Below are positions 1-8,536 of a stretch of 64,000 nt of DNA, piece after piece; position 1 is the first letter of the stretch; each line of letters starts with the position of its first letter. Position numbers and translations under genes: made by a program. Origin of the DNA: Auraticoccus monumenti. Lineage in GTDB: Bacteria > Actinomycetota > Actinomycetes > Propionibacteriales > Propionibacteriaceae. Location of the stretch: NCBI RefSeq assembly GCF_900101785.1, contig NZ_LT629688.1:1364001-1428000 (forward strand), given 5' to 3'. The notes below the pieces were generated by a model. That model was not told where the DNA came from. It saw only the letters and a program-made list of their open reading frames with translations, and searched no databases.

Positions 1-748
1 TGGCCGTCGGAGGCGGAGAGGCGACAGCGGGTCCTCCGACGGAGAAGGCGTGGGTGGTGATCGTGGCAGCCTTCTTGTGCGAACCGGACACGTAACCCCA
101 GAGGCCGACCGGACCAGAGCGCGTCAGGCGCTCGGACGAGCGGTCGTCGAAGCGGGTGTGCCACGACGTGGAGCTCGAGCCGACAGGGTGGACCCGGCTC
201 GCGAGGCTGACGCTCGTGCTGCCGCTCACCGACAGCTCCACCCGGAGCCGTTGGCCGGGTTCCACGACGTCCAGCGCCTTGGTGGCCAGGATCTTCTCCC
301 GGCCGCCGGGCCCGACCCGCATCAGCTCGCTGTGGAGGCGGTAGGCGGAGTCCACGCGCAACCGCCCGCGGTAGCGCGAGCCGTCACCGTCCACCCTGGC
401 CTCGACGGCGTAGTAGAAGCCAGGGACGGAGGGGAGGGTCAGCTCCGCCCGCACCAGACCGTCCTCGACGGAGGTCGTGGCCAGCCGCGCGGAGAAGGAC
501 CGCCCAGGCTGCACGTTGCCGACGGATGCGGTCTTGTTGCTCACAGCCCTGCTGGTGCCTCCCGTGACTTCCCAGCTGCCGCCGCTGTCGGCTCGACCCC
601 ACCCCTGCGCCACCGTGCGCTGGAAGGTGTCGCTGATGCTGACGGCAGCTCGGGCGGGTGTGAGAGGAGCGGAGAGGGCCAGCACGAGGAGGAGGCCCAG
701 CGTCACGCTGAGGAGTCGACGGAGGCTGCGGGGGAGGAACGGGGGCAC
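1..748 (-). CDS. Secreted protein with jelly-roll-like domain (3' end outside window)
   Basis: This reading frame starts at a GTG at 748, preceded by a good AAGGAG ribosome site, and runs off the left edge after about 249 codons, so the C-terminus is unseen. The first 35 residues form a signal peptide: a basic start (LPRSLRRLL), a Leu/Val core and an ARAA-like cleavage site. The mature part begins ISDTFQRTVAQGWG and has alternating short beta-strand segments with Gly-rich turns. From memory this pattern occurs in sugar-binding or concanavalin-like modules of actinobacterial PKD-domain surface proteins. The role is inferred as an extracellular carbohydrate-associated protein, which fits the adjacent polysaccharide genes. 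The exact family is not certain. Confidence 0.75.
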   Translation of the reverse strand, partial: MPPFLPRSLRRLLSVTLGLLLVLALSAPLTPARAAVSISDTFQRTVAQGWGRADSGGSWEVTGGTSRAVSNKTASVGNVQPGRSFSARLATTSVEDGLVRAELTLPSVPGFYYAVEARVDGDGSRYRGRLRVDSAYRLHSELMRVGPGGREKILATKALDVVEPGQRLRVELSVSGSTSVSLASRVHPVGSSSTSWHTRFDDRSSERLTRSGPVGLWGYVSGSHKKAATITTHAFSVGGPAVASPPPTA

Positions 749-931
749 GGGTACTCCTTGGACGTCGGCTGCACCTGGGCCCCCGGCAGCGCGAAGTGGG
801 CACACTGTGACACGACACCTCCGATACCGACGAGTCGACGTCTCAGCAGGTGGATGGTCGAGGTGGTCCGTGATCCACCCCGGTCAGGTGGTGCTCCCAC
901 CCAGCCGCTGCGCGGTCCTGTCCCAGTCAGC

Positions 932-1804
932 TCACAAGGAGGTGGCCTGCCGCTCGTGCGGGCGGGTGGGGTCCGAGGGGGTGCTGAGCTGTTCGGGGTC
1001 GAAGTCGTGCTCCGGAGCCGTGCGCGAGGTCTCCAGACGCAGTCCGGGCCCGGCCAACCGCTGGGCGAGCTCGGGGAAGCTGGAGAAGTGCGGGCCCACG
1101 AGGTGGCTGGAGCTCGCCAGCAGGTACAGGTCGGTGACCGCCTCCTGGAGGCCGACGCGGGTATTGTAACCCCCCGTCTTCTTCAGGCTCACGCAGCCCG
1201 GGACCTCCTGGGCGATCCTCGCTGCGGCCTCGGGGCTGTCGGCCGAGACGAAGAAACGGAGAGCCGGGTGCTGGCTGCGGAGCGCCCTGAGCCGGGCGAT
1301 GTACCACTCCACAGGTGATGCCAGCAGCGTCTCCTGGTGCGACACCGGGTGCGCCCGCACCATGACACCGACGTAGGGGGACCGGCCGAGGTCACGGGTG
1401 TGGAAGTCGGTGACCGCGTCCCGGATGCCGGCCACGGGTGGCACCTGCTGCAGCGTCCGCTCCCAGGGGCCGGCGGCTTCGGGCAGGTGGAGGGCGTGTG
1501 CGGTGCGGATCTGCCACACGCGCTCCTCCGTGGCGCCGTCGAGCCAGGCCAGCTTCTCGTCCCGGTAGGGGTAGCGCGCGGTGAGCGCCCTCGAGGCCAG
1601 GCGCGGCAGCGGGCGGTCGCGCACCTCCCAGAGCTGGTCGAGGCGGGCCCCGAAGGGCTTCCCGACCGACCAGACGAACCGCAGCCCGCGCCCGGTGCTG
1701 TCAGCCAGGGCCTTGGCGCCGAACACCACACGCATCCGGTTACCCAGACCGTGGTAGGGGCGGGTGACCGCGATGACCAACCGCCGCCGCTCGTGTGGGG
1801 ACAT
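932..1804 (-). CDS. Fucosyltransferase-like glycosyltransferase
   Basis: The protein has 290 residues from the ATG at 1804; an in-frame start at 1942 would overlap the divergent phosphatase gene and is less likely. Near the N-terminus is HGLGNRMRVVFGAKALA (residues 18-34), the GxGN(R/Q) nucleotide-sugar signature seen in alpha-1,2/alpha-1,6 and protein O-fucosyltransferase-like folds. Further on are GVMVRAHPVSHQ, a FFVSADSPEAA segment and a C-terminal block around LYLLASSSHLVGPHFSSF, which resembles the late conserved region of the same superfamily. It probably transfers a deoxyhexose in assembling the surface polysaccharide encoded around it. Donor and acceptor are unknown. It is divergent from the phosphatase gene at 1884. 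Confidence 0.7.
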   Translation of the reverse strand: MSPHERRRLVIAVTRPYHGLGNRMRVVFGAKALADSTGRGLRFVWSVGKPFGARLDQLWEVRDRPLPRLASRALTARYPYRDEKLAWLDGATEERVWQIRTAHALHLPEAAGPWERTLQQVPPVAGIRDAVTDFHTRDLGRSPYVGVMVRAHPVSHQETLLASPVEWYIARLRALRSQHPALRFFVSADSPEAAARIAQEVPGCVSLKKTGGYNTRVGLQEAVTDLYLLASSSHLVGPHFSSFPELAQRLAGPGLRLETSRTAPEHDFDPEQLSTPSDPTRPHERQATSL

Positions 1805-1883
1805 CTGGGACCACCGTTCGCTTGCCGTCGACTGCCTGGTGCTCCATCCTAGGATCGGACGGCCACGTGATCGGGGGATCGGT

Positions 1884-2450
1884 ATGGATGTCCTGGTGGT
1901 GTGCACCGGAAACGTGTGTCGGTCTCCTGCGACCCAGCTCATGATGCGTCACGGCGTCGACGGTCTGCCCGGTCTGCCGCCGGGCGTCCTGATCAGCAGC
2001 GCCGGGACCGCGGCGCTCGTCGGCGAGGGCATCGCCCCGGCGACCGCGCAGGCCCTCAGACGTCTCGACGTCCCCCTGGACGACCACTGGGCACGCCAGC
2101 TGGACGCGGGCATGGTGGAGCGCGCGGACCTCGTGCTGACCGCCAGCCGCCGGCACCGGTCCGTCGTCGCCCACCTCGTCCCCCAGGCCATCGACAAGAC
2201 GTTCACGCTGCGAGAGTTCGCCCGCTACTGCGGCACCAGATCGGGCTCGGTGGTCGGTGACCTGGGGGAGATGACCGGTTTCGCCATCAGCCAGCGGGGG
2301 CTCGTCCTGCCCCAACGACCGGAGGACGACGACCTCCCCGACCCGTGGGGCAGGTCCGGGAGGACGCACCGCCGGGTGGCCGGGTACCTTCGTGACGCCG
2401 TGGTGACGGTGCTCGACGCAGTGAGCCCCGCCGCTCGCCGCGTCCGGTGA
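1884..2450 (+). CDS. Low-molecular-weight protein-tyrosine phosphatase
   Basis: The 188-residue product begins MDVLVVCTGNVCRSP, which carries the complete CX5RS phosphate loop (Cys7, Arg13). The general-acid aspartate motif appears as DPWG near residue 150. Enzymes of this family dephosphorylate tyrosine-kinase autokinases or glycosyltransferases in exopolysaccharide systems (Wzb/PtpA type). The location among glycosyltransferases fits that role, although no bacterial tyrosine kinase is visible in the window. ATG at 1884 has a GGGGGA site 5 nt upstream; earlier in-frame starts would run into the divergent gene and add non-conserved residues. The next gene starts 63 bp downstream on the same strand. 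Confidence 0.92.
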   Translation: MDVLVVCTGNVCRSPATQLMMRHGVDGLPGLPPGVLISSAGTAALVGEGIAPATAQALRRLDVPLDDHWARQLDAGMVERADLVLTASRRHRSVVAHLVPQAIDKTFTLREFARYCGTRSGSVVGDLGEMTGFAISQRGLVLPQRPEDDDLPDPWGRSGRTHRRVAGYLRDAVVTVLDAVSPAARRVR

Positions 2451-2513
2451 CGACGCCGGAGACGGAGCCGCCGGTCCCGTCGGCACGCAGGATCGCCCGA
2501 TGAGAGGTGGCAC

Positions 2514-3767
2514 GTGGAGGCTGGTCGAGCGCTCGATGGACAGATCGCCGAGGTGGTGGCAGCGGACCTGTGCAGCGGCTGCGGTGCCTGCACCCAGCTG
2601 GACCCCGGCTTGGAGATGGCCTACGACGACGGTGGCTTCCTGCGCCCCCGTCGTCGTGCGGCGGTGGACGGCGGGCCCGGCCCCGACGACGCGGAGGCCG
2701 CCCGGACGTTCCGCCGCATGTGCCCCGGCGTCACCCTCGTGCGGCCGACGACCCCCGGCACCCGGTGGCACCCCACCATGGGGGCCCACCTCCAGGCCTG
2801 GTCGGCCTGGGCCGCGGACAGCGGGACCAGGCACCGCGGCAGCAGCGGTGGGGTCCTGACGGCCCTGTCGGGCTGGCTGGCGTCGCAGGAGCGCCCGTGC
2901 GTCGTCGTCGGTGCCGACCGCGAGGACGTCCGGCGCACCGTGACCCTGCAGATCACCTCCCGCGAGGAGGCCCTCGCCTCAGCCGGGTCCCGGTACAACC
3001 CGGTGGCGGTGGCGGCCCAGGACGGTGTCACCGACCCCGCAGGGGTCGTCACCGGCAAGCCCTGCGAGGTGGCGGCGATCCGCCAGCTCGACCATGCGCG
3101 CGGCCAGCAGGACCCGCTGCTGCTGTCGTTCTTCTGCGCCGGGACACCCAGCCAGCAGGCGACCGACCGGGCGCTGTCGGAGATCGGCGTCGGTCCGGGG
3201 GTCGTGGTCAAGGACCTGTGGTTCCGGGGGCGCGGCTGGCCCGGACGCTTCACCGCCGTCACCGACGAAGGCACCACCTCGCTGTCCTACGACGAGTCCT
3301 GGGGCAAGCTGCTGGGGCCCGCCGTGCAGTGGCGGTGCAAGGTGTGCCCGGACGGCGTGGGCGAGTTCAGCGACATCACCGCCGCCGATTTCTGGGAGGC
3401 CGACGAGCGCGGCTACCCGGTCTTCGGGGAGCAGGACGGGCGCAGCGCCCTGCTGGCCCGCACCGAGCGCGGTCGCCAGGTCGTCGAGGAGGCCATCGCG
3501 GCCGGGGTCATCGACGCCCGTCCGCTGGAGGTGGAGGCGCTGGCCACGGTGCAGCCCTTCCAGCGGCTGCGCCGGAGCACCCTCCTGGGTCGGGGTCTCG
3601 GCAGCCGGCTGGGCGGTCGCCGGATGCCGCGCTACCGCGGCTTCGGGCTGTGGCGGCTCGCGGCCCGTAACCCCCGGGCCAGCTGGAGGGCGGCCAAGGG
3701 CACCTTCTGGCGGGTCCGAAGGGCGCGCGCTGAGACCGCACCGTTCGCCGCGGGGGAGTCCGCCTGA
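2514..3767 (+). CDS. F420 hydrogenase/dehydrogenase beta-subunit (FrhB/FdhB) family protein
   Basis: The protein has 417 residues from GTG 2514 with a GAGAGG ribosome site. CSGCGAC at about residues 20-26 plus a later CPG (about residue 70) supplies one four-cysteine [4Fe-4S] site. The central part contains RHRGSSGGVLTAL and VVTGKPCEVAAIRQL, hallmarks of the FrhB family in which FAD and F420 or a similar electron carrier bind. A second CxxC (WRCKVCPDG) precedes the ADFWEAD region. Family members of this kind recur in polysaccharide clusters, often beside pyruvyltransferases, where their reaction is not established. It probably acts as a soluble reductase during sugar modification, but the substrate is unknown. 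Confidence 0.82.
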   Translation: MEAGRALDGQIAEVVAADLCSGCGACTQLDPGLEMAYDDGGFLRPRRRAAVDGGPGPDDAEAARTFRRMCPGVTLVRPTTPGTRWHPTMGAHLQAWSAWAADSGTRHRGSSGGVLTALSGWLASQERPCVVVGADREDVRRTVTLQITSREEALASAGSRYNPVAVAAQDGVTDPAGVVTGKPCEVAAIRQLDHARGQQDPLLLSFFCAGTPSQQATDRALSEIGVGPGVVVKDLWFRGRGWPGRFTAVTDEGTTSLSYDESWGKLLGPAVQWRCKVCPDGVGEFSDITAADFWEADERGYPVFGEQDGRSALLARTERGRQVVEEAIAAGVIDARPLEVEALATVQPFQRLRRSTLLGRGLGSRLGGRRMPRYRGFGLWRLAARNPRASWRAAKGTFWRVRRARAETAPFAAGESA

Positions 3768-3775
3768 GGGGTCCG

Positions 3776-4669
3776 TCAGCCCCGGCTGCGCAGCAGCGCC
3801 CAGCCGTGGACGACGCCGCGCAGGGCGGGCCAGACGGTCCGGCCCGGGTGGACCAGCTGGCGGCGCCCACCCTGCAGCAGGATCCGGTAGGCGACGAGGG
3901 GCGCCCGCAGCGCCCAGCGACGTCGGTCCCGCGCCGGCAGGTGGAGACGGGCGTAGAGCATCCGGTTACGGACGTTGTAGTAGTAGTAGATCGGCGACTT
4001 CGCCCGGGAGGGTCCCTCGAAACCGTGGGTGCCGCCCTCGTCGTGCACGGCGGTGCAGGACTCGTCCACGGCGACGTCCCCGCCGGCCAGGACCACCCTC
4101 CGGCACAGGTCGACGTCCTCCCAGTAGAGGAAGTAGGCCTCGTCGAACCCACCGACGTGGGACCAGAGACGCGTGCTCAGCATCATGCAGGCCCCGCTGA
4201 CCCACACGTGGACGTCGCTGTCCCGGACCCCGCCCGGCCGGCGGCGGGTGGCCAGCATCTCGCCGGTGCGCAGGTGCAGGTCGGTCGAGGCCGAGTAGAC
4301 CCGTCCGTCCGGACGCACCACCAGGGGTGCCAGCAAGGTCATCGGCTGCTGCCGGACCCGCTGCTGCAGCCGGGCGAGGTCGTCGGTCCCGATGTGGGCG
4401 TCGGGGTTGAGGAGCAGCACCTCCGTCGCACCCGCGGCGATCGCCGCCCGGACGCCGAGGTTGTTGCCGCCGCCGTAGCCGCTGTTCACCTCGGAGGGGA
4501 CCAGCAGCCAGGTATTCCGGGAGCACACCTCCGTCACCGCCTGCCGCTCGGCGTCGCTGCTGAAGTTGTCGACCACGACCACCGAGCCGGCGAAGCCGTC
4601 CCCGACCGTCCGCAGCAGGTTTCCCTCGACCATCGCCGAGGCCCCGTAGTTGACCACCACGATGGCCAC
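3776..4669 (-). CDS. GT2 family glycosyltransferase
   Basis: About 297 residues are read from a GTG at 4669 (VAIVVVNYGAS). The start is uncertain because no strong ribosome site precedes it and the frame stays open upstream into the overlapping phosphatidyltransferase gene. GT-A features are clear: VVNYG, VVVDNFSSD, SGYGGGNNLG, LLLNPDAHI (the metal-binding DxD-like site), GACMMLSTRLW, GGFDEAYFLYWEDVDLCRR (ED motif) and a C-terminal KSPIYYYYNVRNRM. This pattern matches rhamnosyltransferase-like enzymes. It is the last gene of a three-gene leftward operon (5496-6644, 4738-5499, this gene) and ends only 8 bp from the convergent FrhB-like gene. Confidence 0.88.
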   Translation of the reverse strand: MAIVVVNYGASAMVEGNLLRTVGDGFAGSVVVVDNFSSDAERQAVTEVCSRNTWLLVPSEVNSGYGGGNNLGVRAAIAAGATEVLLLNPDAHIGTDDLARLQQRVRQQPMTLLAPLVVRPDGRVYSASTDLHLRTGEMLATRRRPGGVRDSDVHVWVSGACMMLSTRLWSHVGGFDEAYFLYWEDVDLCRRVVLAGGDVAVDESCTAVHDEGGTHGFEGPSRAKSPIYYYYNVRNRMLYARLHLPARDRRRWALRAPLVAYRILLQGGRRQLVHPGRTVWPALRGVVHGWALLRSRG

Positions 4670-4737
4670 CGAGGACGTCGCGGCGTCGGGGGGGCCGGTC
4701 AGCCGCGTGCCGTCCTCCGGCCGCGCTCCGTCCCCGC

Positions 4738-5499
4738 TCAGGACAGGGCCTCCATCCGGCGGTACCAGCGGACCAGCTGGATGGCCAGCATGCCCAGGGC
4801 GGCGAGACCCAGCAGGCTGTACGCGACGACGAAGGCGGGCCACCAGGCCAGCAGCACGAAGGCCACGCAGAGCAGGCCGTAGTCGCCCGGCAGCGCGAGC
4901 AACGAGCCGAGCGCGGGGGCGTGCTGCTCCCCCTGGAGGCCCGGGTCGACCTTGGAGCCGTAGCGGCGCTGCAGGAGATCGGTCAGGATCATGCCGAAGA
5001 AGGACACCGAGGCCACCGCGGAGAACCCCAGCGGGATCAGCACGGTGGCGAGCGGCAGGAGCTCCGGCTGCACCAGCTCCCGGAACCACAGCGACAGCAC
5101 GGCGAGGTGCAGGACGGCGATCTTGGTGGCGTCGACGACGTGGTCGAGCCACTCACCACTGGGCCGTCCGCCGCCCCGCAGGCGGGCCAGCTGCCCGTCC
5201 GCGGAGTCCAGGGCGTAGCCGAGCGCCAGCAGCAGGGCCACCACGACGCCGGTGAGTACCCCGAGGGGCAGCAGGGCGAGGCAGGCGATGCCGGTGAAGG
5301 TGAACACGGCGCTGGTGGCGGTGACGTGGTTCGGGGTCAGTCCGGCCTGGTGGGCGGCGGCGGCGAGGACGCGGCCCGCCGGTCGGTTGACCCACCGCGA
5401 GTAGGCGGCGGCGTTGACGTTGCTCTTCTGGCCGGTCCGGAGCTGCGTCATCGAGCCACGGAAGGACGCGGGCCGTGTGGTGCCAGCAGGGGTCGTCAT
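4738..5499 (-). CDS. CDP-alcohol phosphatidyltransferase
   Basis: The 253-residue membrane protein contains the full family signature D-x2-D-G-x2-A-R-x8-G-x3-D-x3-D from Asp98 to Asp123 (DSADGQLAR, then GEWLDHVVD). Several hydrophobic segments follow. The enzyme class displaces CMP from a CDP-alcohol by an alcohol acceptor, usually to make phospholipids or phosphodiester-linked head groups in the membrane. Its ATG overlaps the stop of the upstream glycosyltransferase by 4 bp (ATGA), so the two are co-translated. Lying between two glycosyltransferases, it may make a phosphoglycan or a lipid anchor rather than a housekeeping phospholipid; that is inference. Confidence 0.9.
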   Translation of the reverse strand: MTTPAGTTRPASFRGSMTQLRTGQKSNVNAAAYSRWVNRPAGRVLAAAAHQAGLTPNHVTATSAVFTFTGIACLALLPLGVLTGVVVALLLALGYALDSADGQLARLRGGGRPSGEWLDHVVDATKIAVLHLAVLSLWFRELVQPELLPLATVLIPLGFSAVASVSFFGMILTDLLQRRYGSKVDPGLQGEQHAPALGSLLALPGDYGLLCVAFVLLAWWPAFVVAYSLLGLAALGMLAIQLVRWYRRMEALS

Positions 5500-6644
5500 C
5501 GTCGATCCTTCCGGAGGCGGTCCACGGCGGACCGAAGCCTGGAGGCGTAGCGGGCGGAGGAGAAGCGGTCCCGCGCGTCAGCGGCCCCGGCGAGCGCCTG
5601 TCCGCGCTCCTCGTCCCACCCGTCGCGGAGGGACTCCACCGCATCGGCGAGGGCGACGGGGTCCGACGGCGGGACGCGCCGGACGGAGCCCTTGCCGGCG
5701 CTGGCCTCGCGCAGGCCGCTGATGTCGCTGACCACGAGCGGACGGGCCGCGAGTCGGGCCTCCACCGCCGTGTTGCCGAAGGGCTCGTCGACCGTCGAGG
5801 GGACGAGGACGACGTCCGCGTCGCGCACCAGGTCCCAGATCCTGGGTTGGAAGCCGTGGAAGTGGACCTGCTCGGTCAGCTTCCGGTCGTGCACGGCGTC
5901 GCGGAGCTGCTGCTCGTACCACTCGTATCCCTCGGAGGCCGACCCCAGCAGCCCGAGCGTGACCGGGACCCCGCGGTCGCGCAGCAGGCCGACGGCCTCG
6001 ACGGCCACGTGCGGTCCCTTGCGCGCGGACAACCTGCCGACGAAGAGCAGCCTGATCGCACCCTCGACCCGTTCGCGCGGCGGGACGACCTGCGGAGGGC
6101 CCTCGACCGCGTTGAGCACCACCTCCGAGCGCCGCGCCAGCCAGGGCGCGGCGCTGCTGAGCACCCCGAGGCTGAACTCGCTGTTCACGACGATCGAGCT
6201 GGCCAGCGTCAGCGGGAGGTACAGCAGCCGCTGGACGAGCCGGGAGGCACTCGCCTCGCCCTCGTGCACGTGGCTGATGGTGGGGACGCCACGGAGACGC
6301 GCGAGGAGCAGCCAGAGAGGTGGGGTCACGGTGTTGACGACCACCACGGCCGGATCGACCGAGCGGAGCAGGCGCCAGCCGGGCAGCAGGGACCGCAGGG
6401 TCGTCCGCAGCAGGTCCAGCAGCCCGTGCGGCCCGAGGGCCGACTTGCTGATGACCGGTGTCGGGCAGATCAGCACGGTGTGGCCCTCGTTGGCGGCCTC
6501 CTCGAGCAGCGGCCCGCGCCGGGGGACCACCAGGACAGGGCGGACGGTGTCGGTGGTCAGCGCGCGCATGGACTCCAGGACCATGCGGTCCGAGCCGTAG
6601 AGCTCGGCGCCGGGGTGGGCGACCAGGACGGTGCGCGTCGTCAC
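5496..6644 (-). CDS. GT4 family glycosyltransferase
   Basis: The chosen GTG at 6644 gives 382 residues starting MTTRTVLVAHPGAELYGSDRM, a typical N-terminal Rossmann beginning of GT-B enzymes with the acceptor-binding GAELYGSDRM loop. The C-terminal half has LLFVGRLSARKGPHVAVEA and the donor-site EPFGNTAVEARLAARPLVVS (E-x7-E motif). GT4 enzymes are retaining transferases that use nucleotide sugars at the inner membrane face. Longer in-frame extensions upstream are rich in Arg/Pro and look non-coding. This is the first gene of the leftward operon 6644-3776; its stop overlaps the next start. Confidence 0.9.
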   Translation of the reverse strand: MTTRTVLVAHPGAELYGSDRMVLESMRALTTDTVRPVLVVPRRGPLLEEAANEGHTVLICPTPVISKSALGPHGLLDLLRTTLRSLLPGWRLLRSVDPAVVVVNTVTPPLWLLLARLRGVPTISHVHEGEASASRLVQRLLYLPLTLASSIVVNSEFSLGVLSSAAPWLARRSEVVLNAVEGPPQVVPPRERVEGAIRLLFVGRLSARKGPHVAVEAVGLLRDRGVPVTLGLLGSASEGYEWYEQQLRDAVHDRKLTEQVHFHGFQPRIWDLVRDADVVLVPSTVDEPFGNTAVEARLAARPLVVSDISGLREASAGKGSVRRVPPSDPVALADAVESLRDGWDEERGQALAGAADARDRFSSARYASRLRSAVDRLRKDRR

Positions 6645-6841
6645 GATCGACCCCGGACGCGCTCGACGCGGGGGTCTTCTTCGGGTGGCACCTGGTGCGT
6701 CATGGCGGACCTTCTCCGATCGAGCTCCTGACGGAGACACGCCCTCCGAGGCGCGGCACGACTCTAGCCGACCTCCCGGGCGCCCGGAGGGCTTCCGCGG
6801 GCGCCGAACCTGAGCGCAGGGCAAGGGTTTCCTGTGCGTCA

Positions 6842-6870
6842 CTTGGTGTGCGACCCTGAGCGCACACAAG
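6842..6870. promoter_or_regulatory. Inverted repeat upstream of the secreted phosphoesterase gene
   Basis: CTTGGTGTGCG and CGCACACAAG face each other across an 8-nt spacer (ACCCTGAG). The arms pair over 10 bp with a single extra G in the left arm. The element ends 31 bp before the ATG at 6902, in the 257-bp gap between divergent operons. It could be an operator or a 5'-leader hairpin. Nothing else recognisable lies in this gap. Confidence 0.45.
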
Positions 6871-6901
6871 GGCATCGGCCCATGGACTCGGGGGAGTGCA
6901 T

Positions 6902-8458
6902 ATGAGTGTCGGACGCCGTCATGGTCGGACGAAGAAGAAGAACATCGCCGGCAGCGGGCCGACCCGTGGACTGGACCGGGGCCTGCGCGGCGTCCTGGCT
7001 GTCGCGCTGGCGGTGCCGCTGGTCGGGCTGGGTGCCTCGACGGCCCAGGCGGCGGTCGGGTGCGACGCACTGACCGCCGAGATCCAGCAGGCGAGCAACC
7101 CGAAGCTGCTCTCGACGCTGGATACCCCCTGGGTGTCCGAGGCCGACGGGGCCGAGAGCCGGTACGGGTTCACCGAGCGCCACGGGGTGGCCTACCTCGG
7201 CAGCCTGTCCCCGTCAGGACTCGTGCCCATCCACCGCCTCTACCACCCGGCCCGCGCCGACTTCACCCTCGCGCCCCGGGGCGCGGCGGTCGAGGCGCTC
7301 GTCGCCGAGGGCTACCGGGACCAGGGCGTGCGGTTCCACGCCCTGCCGCAGGCCGGCACCGACTGCGTGGGCGTGGTCCGGTACGCCAAGGGCGGGCACA
7401 CCCGCCTGGCGGCCGACACCGCCACCCAGCGCGAGCTGACCGCCGCCGGCTGGGTCAAGGGCGACACCGCCTTCTACGCCGCTCCTCCCGCAGAGGCCCA
7501 CGAGCCGCCGCCCACGACGGGCGACAGCACCTTCTCCCTGGCGGTGCTGCCGGACACGCAGGCGATGACGAGCCGTGGGGACGAGAGGTTCGGCAACATC
7601 ACCAGCTGGCTGGTGGAGAACCGGAGCGAGCTGGACCTCAGGTACGTCGGTCACTCCGGGGACGTCACCAACTGGGGCTGGCTCGAGCCCAGCCAGCTTG
7701 ATGTCGCGGTGGACGCCATGGCCACCGTCGAGGAGGCCGGGCTGCCGTACGTGCTGACCGTGGGCAACCACGACACCCGGGCCGTGGGGTGGAACAACGT
7801 CGAGGGCAGCACCGGCTACGGCGGCGGGGCGTACATGTACAACCCCGAGTGCCCGGAGCGGCTGGGCGCCAGCCAGTGCCGCAGCGACCTGCTCGTGCGC
7901 CAGACCCAGGAGATCAACGGCGTCTTCTCAGCCGATCGCTTCCGCAACGTGGGCGGGGTGTTCGAGCCGAACAAGGTGGACAACCTGTGGAGCACGTTCG
8001 AGGCCGGCGGCAAGAAGTTCCTGGTGCTCAACATCGAGCTGTGGCCCCGCAAGGCTGCGATCGAGTGGGCTGACGACGTCGTCGCCTCGCACCCTGAGTA
8101 CAACGTCATCGTCCAGACCCACCACTACCTGGAGGGCAGCGGGAGGATCGGCCAGACCAACGGGGGATACGGCACCACGTCGCCGCAGTACCTGTGGGAC
8201 AACCTGATCAAGAAGCACCCGAACATCAAGATGGTGTTCTCCGGGCACACGGGCACCGCCGCCAGCAGGACCGACGTCGGCGCCGAGGGCAACACGGTCT
8301 ACTCGTTCCTGCAGAACTCCCCGGGTGCCACGAACCCCGTGCGGCTGGTGGAGATCGACACCGAGGAGGGGACGCTGTCCAGCCGGATCTACAGCCCGGA
8401 CGACGACCGCACCCTGACCGACTTCACCGTCGAGTACGCGGACGTCGACTTCATCTGA
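6902..8458 (+). CDS. Secreted metallophosphoesterase with N-terminal repeat domain
   Basis: ATG 6902 is chosen because GGGGGAG lies 5 nt upstream; a GTG two codons earlier is the alternative. The 518-residue protein has a basic N-terminus (RRHGRTKKKN), a hydrophobic core and a STAQAA signal-peptidase site near residue 50. Residues about 100-200 (HRLYHPARADF to WVKGDTAFYA) resemble the DUF5648 sugar-binding-like repeat. The calcineurin-like phosphoesterase domain then follows: LPDTQ, GHSGDVTNWG, TVGNHD, VQTHHYL and FSGHTG supply the metal ligands. It presumably hydrolyses a phosphoester outside the cell. Its place between glycosyltransferase operons suggests action on a phosphorylated surface glycan, which is inference. 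Confidence 0.85.
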   Translation: MSVGRRHGRTKKKNIAGSGPTRGLDRGLRGVLAVALAVPLVGLGASTAQAAVGCDALTAEIQQASNPKLLSTLDTPWVSEADGAESRYGFTERHGVAYLGSLSPSGLVPIHRLYHPARADFTLAPRGAAVEALVAEGYRDQGVRFHALPQAGTDCVGVVRYAKGGHTRLAADTATQRELTAAGWVKGDTAFYAAPPAEAHEPPPTTGDSTFSLAVLPDTQAMTSRGDERFGNITSWLVENRSELDLRYVGHSGDVTNWGWLEPSQLDVAVDAMATVEEAGLPYVLTVGNHDTRAVGWNNVEGSTGYGGGAYMYNPECPERLGASQCRSDLLVRQTQEINGVFSADRFRNVGGVFEPNKVDNLWSTFEAGGKKFLVLNIELWPRKAAIEWADDVVASHPEYNVIVQTHHYLEGSGRIGQTNGGYGTTSPQYLWDNLIKKHPNIKMVFSGHTGTAASRTDVGAEGNTVYSFLQNSPGATNPVRLVEIDTEEGTLSSRIYSPDDDRTLTDFTVEYADVDFI

Positions 8459-8488
8459 GCCCCCGGGGTCGGCGGGACCGACCACGAA

Positions 8489-8528
8489 CGCCGACCCCGG
8501 CAGCCGACCACGGCTGCCGGGGTCGGCG
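8489..8528. terminator. Bidirectional hairpin terminator
   Basis: A perfect 17-bp stem (8489-8505 paired with 8512-8528) closes a 6-nt GACCAC loop. It sits exactly between the convergent phosphoesterase stop (8458) and glycosyltransferase stop (8537). No T-run follows, as is common for actinobacterial hairpin terminators. Confidence 0.8.
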
Positions 8529-8536
8529 TCGTGCGC

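Noticed and set aside
50-1318. A 422-codon plus-strand frame across the first two genes
   Set aside because: It spans two well-supported minus-strand genes with a signal peptide and a GLGN motif; its own product looks random.
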